From the NCBI GenBank assembly GCA_963692975.2, contig CAXMMR010000023.1:1-64000 (forward strand): DNA of 64,000 nucleotides, in the 5' to 3' direction. The notes below the pieces were generated by a model. The model searched no databases, had not been told where the DNA came from, and saw nothing but the letters and a program-made list of their open reading frames with translations. The position numbers and the translations under genes are program-made. Origin of the DNA: CAXMMR01 sp963692975 (GTDB taxonomy: Bacteria > Pseudomonadota > Alphaproteobacteria > Acetobacterales > Acetobacteraceae). This document shows positions 26,611 through 35,134 of the stretch, one piece after another; the stretch's first letter is position 1, and each line of letters opens with the position of its first letter.

Positions 26611-26655
26611 GGAAGGCCAGAGACTCTGCCTCTGAACACCGCTGGGCCGCAGACC
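26611..26655 (-). repeat. Degenerate repeat, reverse copy (B4)
   Basis: GGAAGGCCAGAG-ACT-CTGCCTCTG then CGCTGGGCCGCAGACC: the hairpin 2/hairpin 1 order of a reverse unit, with several mismatches. It faces copy A5 about 100 bases away. Confidence 0.6.
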
Positions 26656-26755
26656 TATCCGTCTTGGAGCCCTTGACGGGCTCTTCCTTACTTAGAGAAG
26701 CTACTCCATCACGTTCCTCAGGCACCAACTGTAACCGGTGAGCATGAATGCGAAT

Positions 26756-26810
26756 GGATTTTAAAGGCTTCGCCTTTAATCGGGTCCAGGGCAGACAGCC
26801 CTGGCCTTTC
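26756..26810 (+). repeat. Repeat family A, forward copy (A5)
   Basis: GGATTTT, hairpin 1 AAAGGC-TTC-GCCTTT, AATCGGGT linker, hairpin 2 CCAGGGC-AGACA-GCCCTGG, CCTTTC; hairpin 2 is closer to family B than to other A copies, so this is a mixed unit. It ends six bases before the typA stop. Confidence 0.92.
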
Positions 26811-26815
26811 TCGCT

Positions 26816-28642
26816 TCAAGCGGCGTCGCTGTCCGCACGCCTCTCCGCCCGCTTGCGCTGATTCGGATCGAGATGGCGCTTGCGCAGCCGGACCGAGCTT
26901 GGCGTCACCTCCACCAGCTCATCGTCCTCGATATAGGCGATCGCCTGCTCGAGCGACATCCGCCGCGGCGGGATCAGCAGCATCGCTTCGTCCTTGCCGG
27001 CGGCGCGGATGTTGGTGAGCTTCTTCTCCTTGATCGGGTTGATCTCGAGATCCGAGCCGCGGCTGTGCTCGCCCAGGATCATCCCGACATAGACCTTCTC
27101 GCCCGGGTCGACGAACAAAGTCCCGCGCTCCTGCAGGTACCACAGGGCATACTGCACCGTGTTGCCGTTCTCCGAGGAGATCAGCGAGCCGTTGCGCCGC
27201 CCCTCCATCGGTCCGGCCCATGGCCCGTAGCCGAGGAACAACCGGTTCATGATTCCGGTGCCGCGCGTGTCGGTCAGAAACTCGCCGTGATAGCCGATCA
27301 GGCCGCGCGACGGAATGTGGAATGTCAGGCGCACCTTGCCGCCGCCGGAGGGCCGCATGTCCTGCATCTGGCCTTTGCGGCGACTTAGCTTCTCCACCAC
27401 AACGCCTGAGAACGGCTCGTCCACGTCGACGAGCACCTCCTCCATCGGCTCCTGCTTCTCGCCCACCTCGTTCGTCTGGGTCAGGACACGAGGCCGGCCA
27501 ATGGCGAGCTCGAAACCTTCCCGCCGCATGGTCTCGATCAGCACGCCGAGCTGCAGCTCGCCGCGTCCGGCGACCTCGAACGCCTCGCTCTCCTGGCTCT
27601 CGGTAATCTTGATGGCGACATTACCCTCAACCTCGCGCATCAGCCTGTCGCGGATCTGCCGCGAGGTGACCTTCTTGCCTTCCTTGCCACCCAATGGCCC
27701 GTCATTAACCCGGAACGTCATCGCCAGCGTCGGCGGATCGACCGGGATCGCGTGCAGCGGCTCGGTGATGCTCATGTCGCCGATCGTGTCCGGGATCGTG
27801 GAGTCCGTCAGCCCCGCCACGGCCACGATGTCGCCGGCCTCCGCCTCCTCCACCGGCACCCGGTCCAGTCCCCGAAAGCTCATCAGCTTGGTGAGCCGCG
27901 CAGTCTCCACCACCGTGCCGTCCTGGCGCAGCACCTTGACCGGCATGTTGAGCTTGGCGCGGCCCTGCTCGACCCGGCCCGTCAGCACCCGGCCGAGGAA
28001 ATTATCGTAGTCCAGGATGGAGGCGACCATTGCAAACGGCGCTTCCTTGTCGAGCGTGGTCGCCGGCACGTGGCTCAGCACTAGGTCGAACATCGGCGCC
28101 AGGTCCTTGCGCGGCCCGTCCATCGTGGTGTCCGCCCAGCCCTGCCGGCCCGACGCGTACAGCATCGGAAAATCGAGCTGCTCGTCGTTCGCACCTAGGG
28201 CTGCGAACAGGTCGAACACTTCCGTGTGTACCTCGTCCGGCCGCGCGTCCTGGCGGTCGACCTTGTTCACCACCACGATCGGCTTGATGCCGCGCGCCAA
28301 CGCCTTGGTCACGACGAACTTGGTCTGCGGCAATGCCCCCTCGGCGGCGTCGACCAGCACGATGGCGCCGTCCACCATGTTCAGGATGCGCTCGACCTCG
28401 CCACCGAAATCGGCGTGGCCAGGCGTGTCGACGATGTTGATGCGGGTGTCGCGCCACACCACCGACGTGCACTTGGCCAGGATGGTGATGCCGCGCTCGC
28501 GCTCCAGATCATTGCGATCCATCGCCCGCTCGGCAACCTGCTGGTGCTCGCGAAACGAGCCCGACTGCCGCAGCAGTTGGTCGACCAGCGTCGTCTTGCC
28601 ATGGTCGACATGGGCGATGATCGCGATGTTGCGGATGTCCAT
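26816..28642 (-). CDS. typA: Translational GTPase TypA/BipA
   Basis: TypA is a ribosome-associated GTPase of the elongation factor family involved in ribosome assembly and stress adaptation. The 608-residue product has G1 AHVDHGKTTLVDQLL (residues 10-24), the switch and G2 region (RERGITI), G3 DTPGHADFGGEVERIL, G4 NKVDR, G5 ASGRQGW, followed by beta-barrel domain 2, two alpha/beta domains and the C-terminal TypA domain (SRGLIGYHGEFLTDTRGTGIMNRLF, LWYLQERGTLFVDPGEKVYVGMILGEHSR, EQAIAYIEDDELVEVTPSSVRLRKRHL). Full length for the family. Confidence 0.97.
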   Translation of the reverse strand: MDIRNIAIIAHVDHGKTTLVDQLLRQSGSFREHQQVAERAMDRNDLERERGITILAKCTSVVWRDTRINIVDTPGHADFGGEVERILNMVDGAIVLVDAAEGALPQTKFVVTKALARGIKPIVVVNKVDRQDARPDEVHTEVFDLFAALGANDEQLDFPMLYASGRQGWADTTMDGPRKDLAPMFDLVLSHVPATTLDKEAPFAMVASILDYDNFLGRVLTGRVEQGRAKLNMPVKVLRQDGTVVETARLTKLMSFRGLDRVPVEEAEAGDIVAVAGLTDSTIPDTIGDMSITEPLHAIPVDPPTLAMTFRVNDGPLGGKEGKKVTSRQIRDRLMREVEGNVAIKITESQESEAFEVAGRGELQLGVLIETMRREGFELAIGRPRVLTQTNEVGEKQEPMEEVLVDVDEPFSGVVVEKLSRRKGQMQDMRPSGGGKVRLTFHIPSRGLIGYHGEFLTDTRGTGIMNRLFLGYGPWAGPMEGRRNGSLISSENGNTVQYALWYLQERGTLFVDPGEKVYVGMILGEHSRGSDLEINPIKEKKLTNIRAAGKDEAMLLIPPRRMSLEQAIAYIEDDELVEVTPSSVRLRKRHLDPNQRKRAERRADSDAA

Positions 28643-28984
28643 GGAACGCTGCCTGTAGTTGAGGCCGCTCCGTAGACGATCACCGGCGCGCGGCCCTCAC
28701 GCTAGGTTCGCGGCGCACGATGCGCCTCGAAGCGGCACGGTGTTGCGCCGCACACATAGGCGAGCGGCTTGCCGGATGCGAGGAGAAAAGCGCTGCACGC
28801 CCGTCGGCAGACGAAGCAAGGCCGGGGGCTCCGCCCTTGACCTGCTGAAGCCCACGGCCCCAGGCCCGCGTCCGTCAGAAGCTCGGCACGCTTTATGATG
28901 ATTGCCGAGCCTGCTCATTTCTGACGACTCTGCGTTTACTGGGCCTAAGGGGCTTGAGGTATGCCTCGGCCGCTCCTCGTCTCC
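28643..28984. other. Intergenic region
   Basis: No gene is supported. It contains a diverged family B repeat (28814-28866) and otherwise nothing I can identify. Both flanking genes are on the minus strand, so the typA promoter should lie near 28650-28750. Confidence 0.6.
28814..28866 (-). repeat. Diverged repeat family B, reverse copy (B5)
   Basis: AAGCAAGG, CCGGGGGC-TCC-GCCCTTG, ACCTGCTG, then AAGCCCACGGCCCCAGGCCC. The layout is retained but both hairpins have mismatches. Confidence 0.7.
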
Positions 28985-29509
28985 CTAGCCGCCAGAGCTT
29001 GGCGGCGGGAAGCCGGGCGCCGAAGGCGGCGCCGAGCCAAGCCCACCCGGCGGGGCAGGATAGACCTGCGGCGGCGGCGCGCCCGCGGCGCCCGGCGCAT
29101 CGTTCAGCGCCTCGCGGATCGCCTGATGCGCTTCGCGCAGGTCGTGCCGCCCCAGCGCCTCGCGGGCGCGCCGCAGCGCCCGCACCTCAGGCTCGCCATC
29201 CGGCGTGCTGGCCTGGCTTGCCACCGTCGAACGATCAAGCATCCGAGTCTCGGCCATCTCGAGCGCCTGCTGGGCCAAGCCCGTCTTGTGCATCTCAAGT
29301 GCCCGATCCGCCTCGTGCATGAACTGCTCAGGCGAGTCGCCGTCACCGCCAGCCGGCTCTGGCAGCCGCGGTGCGATCTCCGAGCTCGGCGCCGAGCCGG
29401 GCGTATGGCTTGCCCCGTTGGACACCGGCCCGTGGTCGTAGCCTTGCGCGACGGCTGCTGCTGGCGACAAGGCCATCACCACTGCCAATAACCCGAATGT
29501 ACGTCGCAT
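28985..29509 (-). CDS. Secreted protein with helical repeat region
   Basis: A 174-residue protein with a signal peptide (FGLLAVVMALSPAAAVAQ). The mature part has a helical, charged middle (EQFMHEADRALEMHKTGLAQQALEMAETRM, then EVRALRRAREALGRHDLREAHQAIREAL) resembling a small TPR-like or DUF-type periplasmic helical domain, and a Pro/Gly-rich C-terminal tail. I do not recognise a named family. ATG 29509 is chosen because the signal peptide begins there; the upstream start at 29584 gives an unlikely N-terminus. Periplasmic location inferred. Confidence 0.6.
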   Translation of the reverse strand: MRRTFGLLAVVMALSPAAAVAQGYDHGPVSNGASHTPGSAPSSEIAPRLPEPAGGDGDSPEQFMHEADRALEMHKTGLAQQALEMAETRMLDRSTVASQASTPDGEPEVRALRRAREALGRHDLREAHQAIREALNDAPGAAGAPPPQVYPAPPGGLGSAPPSAPGFPPPSSGG

Positions 29510-29610
29510 GATCAAGCTCTCCTGAAGGTCGGAGCTCCGCCCCGGGCGGAAGGTTCCAATAGGTAGTCGGTTCGGCAGCGTCACTCATACAGCGCTGTGG
29601 TTAATGAACC

Positions 29611-30576
29611 TTATACGAGCTGCCTGAGATCCATCTCGGGCCTCGCCCCGTAATGCGAGATGACCTCCGCCGCCGCCACGCTGCCGAGCCGCCCGCTCTC
29701 CGCCAGCCCCAGCCCGCGCGCCTGGCCGAACAGGAAACCCGCAGCATAGGCGTCCCCCGCACCTGTCGTGTCGACGACGCTCGTTGCGGCGGCGGCAATG
29801 CTGACCCGCTCGCTGCCGGAAACGATCACACTGCCTGCCTGCCCGCACGTCAACGCCGCCAATCCGACCTCGTGCGCCGTAGCCTCTAAAGCATCGGCAA
29901 ACACGTTGACCCGGAACAGGCTGCAGATCTCCGCCTCGTTGGCGAATAGGAGGTCCACCTCGCGCAGCAAGCCGCGAAACGCGTCGCGGTGGCGGTCCAC
30001 GCAAAAGGCGTCCGACAGCGAGAGCGCGACGCGTCGTCCCGCCCGATGCGCCGCCGCCGCCGCCTGACGGAACGCCGCCTGCGCCGCCGGAGGGTCGAAC
30101 AGGTAGCCCTCCAGATAGGTGATGTCGGCATCGCCCACCAACACCTCATCGACGTCGTGCTCGCCAAAGCCGACCGAGGCGCCGAGGAACGTGTTCATCG
30201 TGCGCTGCCCGTCAGGCGAGACCAGAACGATGCAGCGTGCCGTCGGCAGCCCGCCGCGCTGCGGCGGCAGCGGGCAATGCACGCCTGCCGCGGCGACATC
30301 AGCGCGGAACGCCGCCCCTTCCGCGTCGTCAGCGACCAGGCCAAGATAGGCAACGCTCGCACCGAGCCCGGCGGCAACGACGCAGGTGTTCGCCGCCGAC
30401 CCGCCTCCAGATCGTTTTGCCTCAGGCAGCGCCGCGGTAAGCCGCTCCGCCGTCGCCTCGTCGATCAGCGCCATCGTGCCGGGATGCATGTCGTGCCGAG
30501 ACAGGAAGCCATGCTCGACCGGCGCGACGATGTCGGTGATCGCGTTGCCGATGCCGAGGATCTCGTAACGTGCCAT
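29611..30576 (-). CDS. Adenosine kinase (PfkB family)
   Basis: A 321-residue PfkB-fold carbohydrate/nucleoside kinase of the bacterial adenosine kinase group, which phosphorylates adenosine to AMP. Motifs: GIGNAITDIVAPV at the N-terminus, GGGSAANTCVVAAGLG (sugar-binding), LFANEAEICSLF, LTCGQAGSVIV, and the PfkB C-terminal signature VVDTTGAGDAYAAGFLFG with the catalytic Asp. It ends with HYGARPEMDLRQL, typical of this group. Of two in-frame ATGs (30582, 30576), the second has AGGAGG nine bases upstream and is preferred. Nucleoside specificity is inferred from overall resemblance. Confidence 0.87.
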   Translation of the reverse strand: MARYEILGIGNAITDIVAPVEHGFLSRHDMHPGTMALIDEATAERLTAALPEAKRSGGGSAANTCVVAAGLGASVAYLGLVADDAEGAAFRADVAAAGVHCPLPPQRGGLPTARCIVLVSPDGQRTMNTFLGASVGFGEHDVDEVLVGDADITYLEGYLFDPPAAQAAFRQAAAAAHRAGRRVALSLSDAFCVDRHRDAFRGLLREVDLLFANEAEICSLFRVNVFADALEATAHEVGLAALTCGQAGSVIVSGSERVSIAAAATSVVDTTGAGDAYAAGFLFGQARGLGLAESGRLGSVAAAEVISHYGARPEMDLRQLV

Positions 30577-30835
30577 GCGCATGCGCCTCCTGATCGAAGC
30601 GGCGCTTACACCGCATTTGCCGTGGACGCATAGCGTGCCGCACTCACGCGAGCGCGAGCGAAAGCTGGGGATAAGCCAACCATGACGGTTGGCGGGACCC
30701 CGTTCAGCCGTGTAGGGACAAGCCTGGACCGAGCCGCCGGTCCAACGGGTGTGTCAGCAGCCCGATACCCCGCCCGGCCTCGCTGCTGTCGGGCTGTCGC
30801 GATCAGGCGTGAAGCCTCAAAGGGGAGCCCTGCCC

Positions 30836-31684
30836 GTGTTCAAGCGCCGCAAGCCTGACGATCAGGCGGGTAGTCCCGCCGCCCATCCTGCGACAACGCT
30901 GCCGAGCAGCGTCGCGACGGGCGGCGCATTTTCTTCCGCACCCCGATCCGGCGATGACGCCGGTCCAGCAGCCGATGCTGCCATAGACACCGGCCTCGGT
31001 GTGCCGCCGTTCCGGCCCGCCCTCGCCCAGCCTCCCGCCCCGTCCGCACAGAAGGAGTCTCTCATGGGCCGTTCGCCTTTCCCCACTGCCGGATCAGCAA
31101 CCAGCCTGCCGCCCGCCGTCGGACCACGCCCGGCGCCGACACCCTCGCGCCCCAACAGCTCCGGCGTGAGCGCCAGCGCGCCCAGTAGCACCGCTTTCGG
31201 CGGGCCGCCGCGCGAGACCGGTCCTGGCCTCGGCACCGGGCCGCGCGAGATGATCGGTGCTCAGGCGCGCGATGCGGAACGCCGGACGCTGGTCGTCGGG
31301 CGCGGCATCAGCCTGCAAGGTAACGTTCAGGATGCCGAGCGCCTGGTCGTCGAGGGCACGATCGAGGCGACGATGATCAACGCCGCCGAGCTTGTCATCG
31401 CCAACGGCGGCATGTTCAAGGGCGAGGTTCAAGTTGACGACGCCGAGGTCGCCGGTACCATCGATGGCACGCTGACCGTGCGCAACACGCTGGTGGTGCG
31501 AGCCTCGGGCAAGCTGCTTGGCACCGCCCGTTGCCGTCGCCTGCAGGTCGAGGATGGCGGTCAGATTACCGGCCGGATCGAAATGCTGACTGCCGACACC
31601 GCGGCCACGCCGGCGGCAAACGTGCCGCCAGCCACGGCCGCAATCGCCGAGGCAGCCAGTCGCGACGTTTCCAGCGCCGCCTGA
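30836..31684 (+). CDS. Bactofilin family cytoskeletal protein
   Basis: A 282-residue bactofilin. Bactofilins polymerise without nucleotide and scaffold peptidoglycan enzymes or stalk and cell-shape machinery. The N-terminus starts MFKRRKPDD, the basic amphipathic start common in the family. About 130 residues of Pro/Ser/Ala-rich linker follow, and the beta-helical core comes at the end (RTLVVGRGISLQGNVQDAERLVVEGTIEATMINAAELVIANGGMFKGEVQVDDAEVAGTIDGTL in segments, then RCRRLQVEDGGQITGRIEML). The linker is unusually long. GTG 30836 has AGGGGAG upstream; an earlier in-frame start at 30749 lacks this. It is divergent from the adenosine kinase gene. Confidence 0.88.
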   Translation: MFKRRKPDDQAGSPAAHPATTLPSSVATGGAFSSAPRSGDDAGPAADAAIDTGLGVPPFRPALAQPPAPSAQKESLMGRSPFPTAGSATSLPPAVGPRPAPTPSRPNSSGVSASAPSSTAFGGPPRETGPGLGTGPREMIGAQARDAERRTLVVGRGISLQGNVQDAERLVVEGTIEATMINAAELVIANGGMFKGEVQVDDAEVAGTIDGTLTVRNTLVVRASGKLLGTARCRRLQVEDGGQITGRIEMLTADTAATPAANVPPATAAIAEAASRDVSSAA

Positions 31685-31801
31685 TCAGAGCGCGCCGCGA
31701 GCCCGTTGCCGGCTCGCCGCACGCCGGAACAGCGGCAAGGGGCTTGTTCGAGCCGCCGCGTCGGCCCAAATCCGCAGTTGGCGAGATGGCAGGACCCCAA
31801 A

Positions 31802-32362
31802 ATGTTCATTGAGACGGAAAGCACGCCGAACCCGGCAACCCTGAAGTTCTTGCCCGGTCGCGACGTGATGGGTACGTCCACGGTCGACTTTGCCGCACCC
31901 GAGACTGCGGGCGGGAGCCCGCTCGCCTCCGCCCTGTTCAATCTGCCAGGCGTTGCGCGCGTGTTCCTTGGCGGCGACTTCATCACCGTCACCAAGACGG
32001 ACGCGACCGACTGGCAGGCGCTGCGTCCGCAGGTGCTCGGCGCCGTGATGGAGCACTTCGTTGCCGGCCGCCCGGTCGTCGAAGGTCCGACCGAAGGCGT
32101 CGCCGACGAGGACGTGGCGGAAGCCGATCAGGAGATCGTCGTCCAAATCAAGGAGCTGCTCGACACGCGCGTTCGCCCGGCGGTCGCATCGGATGGTGGT
32201 GACATCGTCTTCCGCGGCTATCGGGACGGCGTGGTCCGACTGCACATGCAGGGAGCCTGCAGCGGCTGTCCCTCGTCGCGCGCGACCCTGAAGCACGGCA
32301 TCGAGAACATGCTGCGCCACTACGTCCCAGAGGTGGTTGCGGTCGAGCAAGTCGAGCTCTGA
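31802..32362 (+). CDS. NifU-family Fe-S cluster scaffold protein
   Basis: A 186-residue NFU-type protein that carries and delivers Fe-S clusters. The N-terminal domain (MFIETESTPNPATLKFLPGR, ASALFNLPGVARVFLGGDFITVTK) and the C-terminal NifU domain (IKELLDTRVRPAVASDGGDIVFRGYRDGVVRLHMQGACSGCPSSRATLKHGIENML in segments) are both complete, and the cluster-binding CxxC (GACSGCPSS) is intact at about residue 150. ATG 31802 matches the family start. The following gene is a broken nitroreductase. Confidence 0.95.
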   Translation: MFIETESTPNPATLKFLPGRDVMGTSTVDFAAPETAGGSPLASALFNLPGVARVFLGGDFITVTKTDATDWQALRPQVLGAVMEHFVAGRPVVEGPTEGVADEDVAEADQEIVVQIKELLDTRVRPAVASDGGDIVFRGYRDGVVRLHMQGACSGCPSSRATLKHGIENMLRHYVPEVVAVEQVEL

Positions 32363-32409
32363 GCGAGAGCATCGCCGACCCATCAGGAGGGGTCGAGCGC
32401 CGGCGAAGC

Positions 32410-32982
32410 GCGGATGATCTCGCTTACTTGTTCCGTGATGGTCGGAGCTTCGCCCGCTGGTCCAGCCGTCCGGTGGATGAGACGACGCTACGCGATCTTT
32501 ACACACTGACCAGCCAAGGGCCGACTTCGGCCAATTGCTCGCCCGCCCGCTTCGACTTCATCCGCAGCGATGCTGGGCGGGAGCTTCTTCGTCCTGCCCT
32601 GTCTGCCGGCAATCTCTAGAAGACGATGTCAGCGCCGGTCACCGTCGTGGTAGCGCATGACCCGAGCTTTTTTGATCGGCTGCCGCTGCTCTATCCTCAC
32701 GCCGACGCGCGTGCCTGGTTCGCCTCCAATGAGGCGCTGGCGGAGGAGACAGCCTTTCGGAATGGCACTTTGCAGGGCGCCTACCTTATCCTAGCCGCCC
32801 GCGCGCTTGGGCTAGATGTCGGTCCGATGTCCGGCTTTGATCAGAGCGTCGTCGACGACACTATCCTGGCCGCGGAGGGCTGGCGCTCTAATTTCCTCGT
32901 TAATCTCGGTTATGGCGACCGCGCCGGACTGCGCCCGCGTGACCCAAGGCTCGCCTTCGGCGATGCCTGCCGCTTCGTGTGA
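32410..32982 (+). pseudogene. Nitroreductase (RutE-like), interrupted by amber stop
   Basis: The sequence reads as a malonic semialdehyde reductase/nitroreductase of the RutE type: ADDLAYLFRDGRSFARWSSR, PVDETTLRDLYTLTSQGPTSANCSPARFDFI, LRPALSAGNL, then a TAG at 32617-32619, then in the same frame KTMSAPVTVVVAHDPSFFDRL, ALAEETAFRNGTLQGAYLILAARALGLDVGPMSGFD, FLVNLGYGD, LAFGDACRFV. Both halves keep FMN-site residues. A Glu or Lys codon is usual where the TAG stands. No ATG or GTG precedes the first half in frame (only a TTG at 32428), so the start is also suspect. The 3' end overlaps the tsaB start. I infer a recently inactivated gene; a sequencing error in one base would also explain it. Confidence 0.82.
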
Positions 32983-33679
32983 GTCCGGCCTGGTCGCGGC
33001 CTCGTCGACGAACGCCGCCGCCACGCCATTGCTGGTGCTGGATGCCGCCTCGGGAGCAAGCTTCGCCGCCATTGTCGGTGGGCTGACCACACTCGCGGAG
33101 CAGAGCGACGGCAAACCGGGCGCCGCGACCGAGAGGCTTCCCGGCCTGGTGGCGGCGGTGCTTGCCTCGTCCGGGCTGACGCCAACGGGCCTTGCGGCGG
33201 TCGCAGTCACCATCGGGCCCGGCAGCTTTACCGGGCTGCGTGCCGCCCTGGCCTTGGCGCATGGTTTTGCCTGTGGCGCCGGGTTGCCGTTGGTCGGTGT
33301 CGGGATCGGCGAGGCGATCCGTGCGAGCGTAACGTCGCCCGATGGTTGCCCGGTCTGGGTCGCGCTCGACAGCCGCCGCAGCCGCATCTTTCTCGACCGC
33401 AACGGTCAAGTCGAAGCGTTTGCAGTTGCCGATCTGCCGTCCTGCACCGCGCCGATCATCGTGTCCGGTGATGCCGCCGGCACCGTCGTCGCGTTGCTGT
33501 CAGCGCGCGGCGCCGACGTGACGCTCGATCCCGCGACCCGGGCTGGCGCGCAAGGCATTGCGGCCGTCGCGCGGCTGCGGCTGTCCGGCCAGATCCCGCC
33601 GATCGACGCATTGCCGCTCTATATTGACCCGGCGGAAGCAAAGCTGCCTGCCCGGGGCCTCAGGCCCGCGCCCGTTTGA
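32963..33679 (+). CDS. tsaB: tRNA threonylcarbamoyladenosine biosynthesis protein TsaB
   Basis: TsaB is the Kae1-like partner that, with TsaD and TsaE, installs t6A37 in ANN-decoding tRNAs. The product (about 238 residues) has an ASKHA start PLLVLDAASGASFAAIV, the VAVTIGPGSFTGLRAALALAHGFACG signature, VWVALDSRRSRIFL, and a degenerate C-terminal region. ATG 32963 lies inside the 3' end of the broken nitroreductase; an earlier ATG at 32912 is possible. The last dozen residues (KLPARGLRPAPV) look like a decayed hairpin repeat. The stop overlaps the next gene, rimI, the usual tsaB-rimI arrangement. Confidence 0.92.
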   Translation: MPAASCESGLVAASSTNAAATPLLVLDAASGASFAAIVGGLTTLAEQSDGKPGAATERLPGLVAAVLASSGLTPTGLAAVAVTIGPGSFTGLRAALALAHGFACGAGLPLVGVGIGEAIRASVTSPDGCPVWVALDSRRSRIFLDRNGQVEAFAVADLPSCTAPIIVSGDAAGTVVALLSARGADVTLDPATRAGAQGIAAVARLRLSGQIPPIDALPLYIDPAEAKLPARGLRPAPV

Positions 33680-34128
33680 GCCCGTTAACCACGCCGCTGC
33701 TGCGCCTGCAGCCGTCGCACGGGGCGGTGCTGGAGGCGTTCCACGCGGCGTGCTTTGCGCCGGGCGCCCGATGGTCGGCGGCCTCCTTTGCGACCTTGCT
33801 CGCGTTGCCTGGCTACGTGGGGCTGCTCAACCCTGCGGCTGGCTTCGTCCTCGGGCGGGTGGCGGCCGACGAGGCGGAGCTGTTGACCCTGGCGGTGCTG
33901 CCCGATCGGCGCCGAGAGGGCATTGGACGGGCGCTGCTCCGTGGCTGGCTGCGGATTGCTGTGGCGCAGGGCGCGACGACGCTGTTTCTCGAAGTCGAAG
34001 ACGGCAACGCGTCGGCACTGGCGCTCTACGTGGCCGAAGGCCTATGCCAGACGGGCCGCCGCCGCGCCTATTATCCAAGCGGCGCCGACGCCTTGTTATA
34101 CGCCTGCCCGATCAACATTGCACCTTAG
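33676..34128 (+). CDS. rimI: Ribosomal protein S18 alanine N-acetyltransferase
   Basis: A GNAT acetyltransferase of 150 residues; RimI acetylates the N-terminal Ala of ribosomal protein S18. Acetyl-CoA motif ELLTLAVLPDRRREGIGRALLRGWL (with RxxGIG), FLEVEDGNASALALYVAEGL, and a C-terminal tail with RRRAYYPSGADAL. The start is a TTG at 33676 overlapping the tsaB stop (TTGA), consistent with coupling. Substrate is inferred from family and position. Confidence 0.88.
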   Translation: MSPLTTPLLRLQPSHGAVLEAFHAACFAPGARWSAASFATLLALPGYVGLLNPAAGFVLGRVAADEAELLTLAVLPDRRREGIGRALLRGWLRIAVAQGATTLFLEVEDGNASALALYVAEGLCQTGRRRAYYPSGADALLYACPINIAP

Positions 34129-34136
34129 GTGGAAAG

Positions 34137-34172
34137 CGAGGCCAGGGCTTCACCAAGCCTCTAAAATCTCGC
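34137..34172 (-). repeat. Decayed repeat family A, reverse copy
   Basis: GCGAGGCCAGGGCTT, CACCAAGCCT, CTAAAATCTCG: resembles a shortened reverse A unit. It lies just after the rimI stop. Low confidence because only fragments of the hairpins remain. Confidence 0.4.
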
Positions 34173-34252
34173 GACTTAAGCTTCGGGTTCGGCTGGACTG
34201 TGATGCGACGCGGTGGCGCATGACGGGTTAGAGGCAAAGCTCTGGCTTGCTG

Positions 34253-34486
34253 CTAGCGCTTGCGGATGATTAACGTCTCGATCGCTCCGGGAGCCTCGTG
34301 AAGCCAGTGCACAGCGTGACCCTGCAAAGCGGCCGTGCGCGGCACGTTCCGGCGCACCTCCTCGCCGCGGAGGCGCACCAGCAAAGTCTGCCCGGACTGC
34401 AGCCGATCGAGCGCAAGGCGGGTGCGCACGAACGTCATCGGGCAGCGCTCGCCGGTGATATCGAGCTCTGCATCAGCCGTCTCCAT
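34253..34486 (-). CDS. TusA/SirA-like sulfur carrier protein
   Basis: A 77-residue single-domain protein of the TusA family: DITGERCPMTFVRTRLALDRLQSGQTLLVRL with the conserved cysteine in a CPM motif (TusA usually has CPxP), then EEVRRNVPRTAALQGHAVHW. TusA-family proteins accept persulfide sulfur for tRNA thiolation or other sulfur transfer. The fourth position is T, not P, which argues for a TusA-like paralogue. ATG 34486 is chosen; a GTG at 34498 is possible. Divergent from the Fur-type gene across about 110 bases. Confidence 0.8.
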   Translation of the reverse strand: METADAELDITGERCPMTFVRTRLALDRLQSGQTLLVRLRGEEVRRNVPRTAALQGHAVHWLHEAPGAIETLIIRKR

Positions 34487-34597
34487 CGGCAGCGTCACGC
34501 CGTTCTCCTCATCCTGATCGCCATACGTCGTCGCGTGGCTGACGCACGGCAAGCCGACGCCTCGACAATCAGGCCGGGGATCGGCTACGCCCGTTGT

Positions 34598-35134
34598 GTG
34601 AGTGGCTCGGCCAACCCGATCGAATCGCGCATCGAGCGCCTCTGCGTCGAGCAGGGCCTCAAGATGACCGGCCAGCGCCGCGTCATCGCCCGTGTCCTCT
34701 CCAACGCCGACGATCACCCGGACGTCGATGAGCTGTATCGGCGCGCCACCGCAATCGACAACCGCATCTCGGTCGCCACCATCTACCGCACGGTCCGCCT
34801 GCTCGAGGAGCGCGGGATCCTTGAGCGTCGCGATTTCGGCGGCAGCCGGGCGCGTTACGAAAGCCGCGAGCACGGCCGCCACTATCACTTGATCGACGTC
34901 GACAGCGGCCGCGTCATCGAGTTCGAGGACGAGGAGTTGGAGCAGGCGATCACCGTGATCGCCGCCCGGCTGGGCTTCGACCTTGTCAGCCACCGTCTGG
35001 AGCTGTTCGGCCGCAAGCCGATGGTGCGTGAGGGCGGCGGTCAGGCAAGTGGCCATCAGGCCGGGGGCCGGGCGGCGGGAGGCGGCGCTGGCAACGTAAC
35101 CCTGCATCGGCCGAGCGGCGCTACCCGACGATGA
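34598..35134 (+). CDS. fur: Fur-family transcriptional regulator
   Basis: A 178-residue Fur-type metalloregulator. Winged-helix domain: CVEQGLKMTGQRRVIARVLSN, HPDVDELYRRATAIDNRISVATIYRTVRLLEERGILERRDFGG; metal/dimer domain: RYESREHGRHYHLIDVDSGRVIEFEDEELEQAI and FDLVSHRLELFGR. The usual CxxC of zinc-type Fur is replaced by DVDSG, as in many alphaproteobacterial Fur/Mur proteins. It ends in a Gly/Ala-rich tail. Iron (or manganese) specificity cannot be told. The start is a GTG at 34598 (weak evidence). Its stop overlaps the olsB-like start (ATGA). Confidence 0.87.
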   Translation: MSGSANPIESRIERLCVEQGLKMTGQRRVIARVLSNADDHPDVDELYRRATAIDNRISVATIYRTVRLLEERGILERRDFGGSRARYESREHGRHYHLIDVDSGRVIEFEDEELEQAITVIAARLGFDLVSHRLELFGRKPMVREGGGQASGHQAGGRAAGGGAGNVTLHRPSGATRR

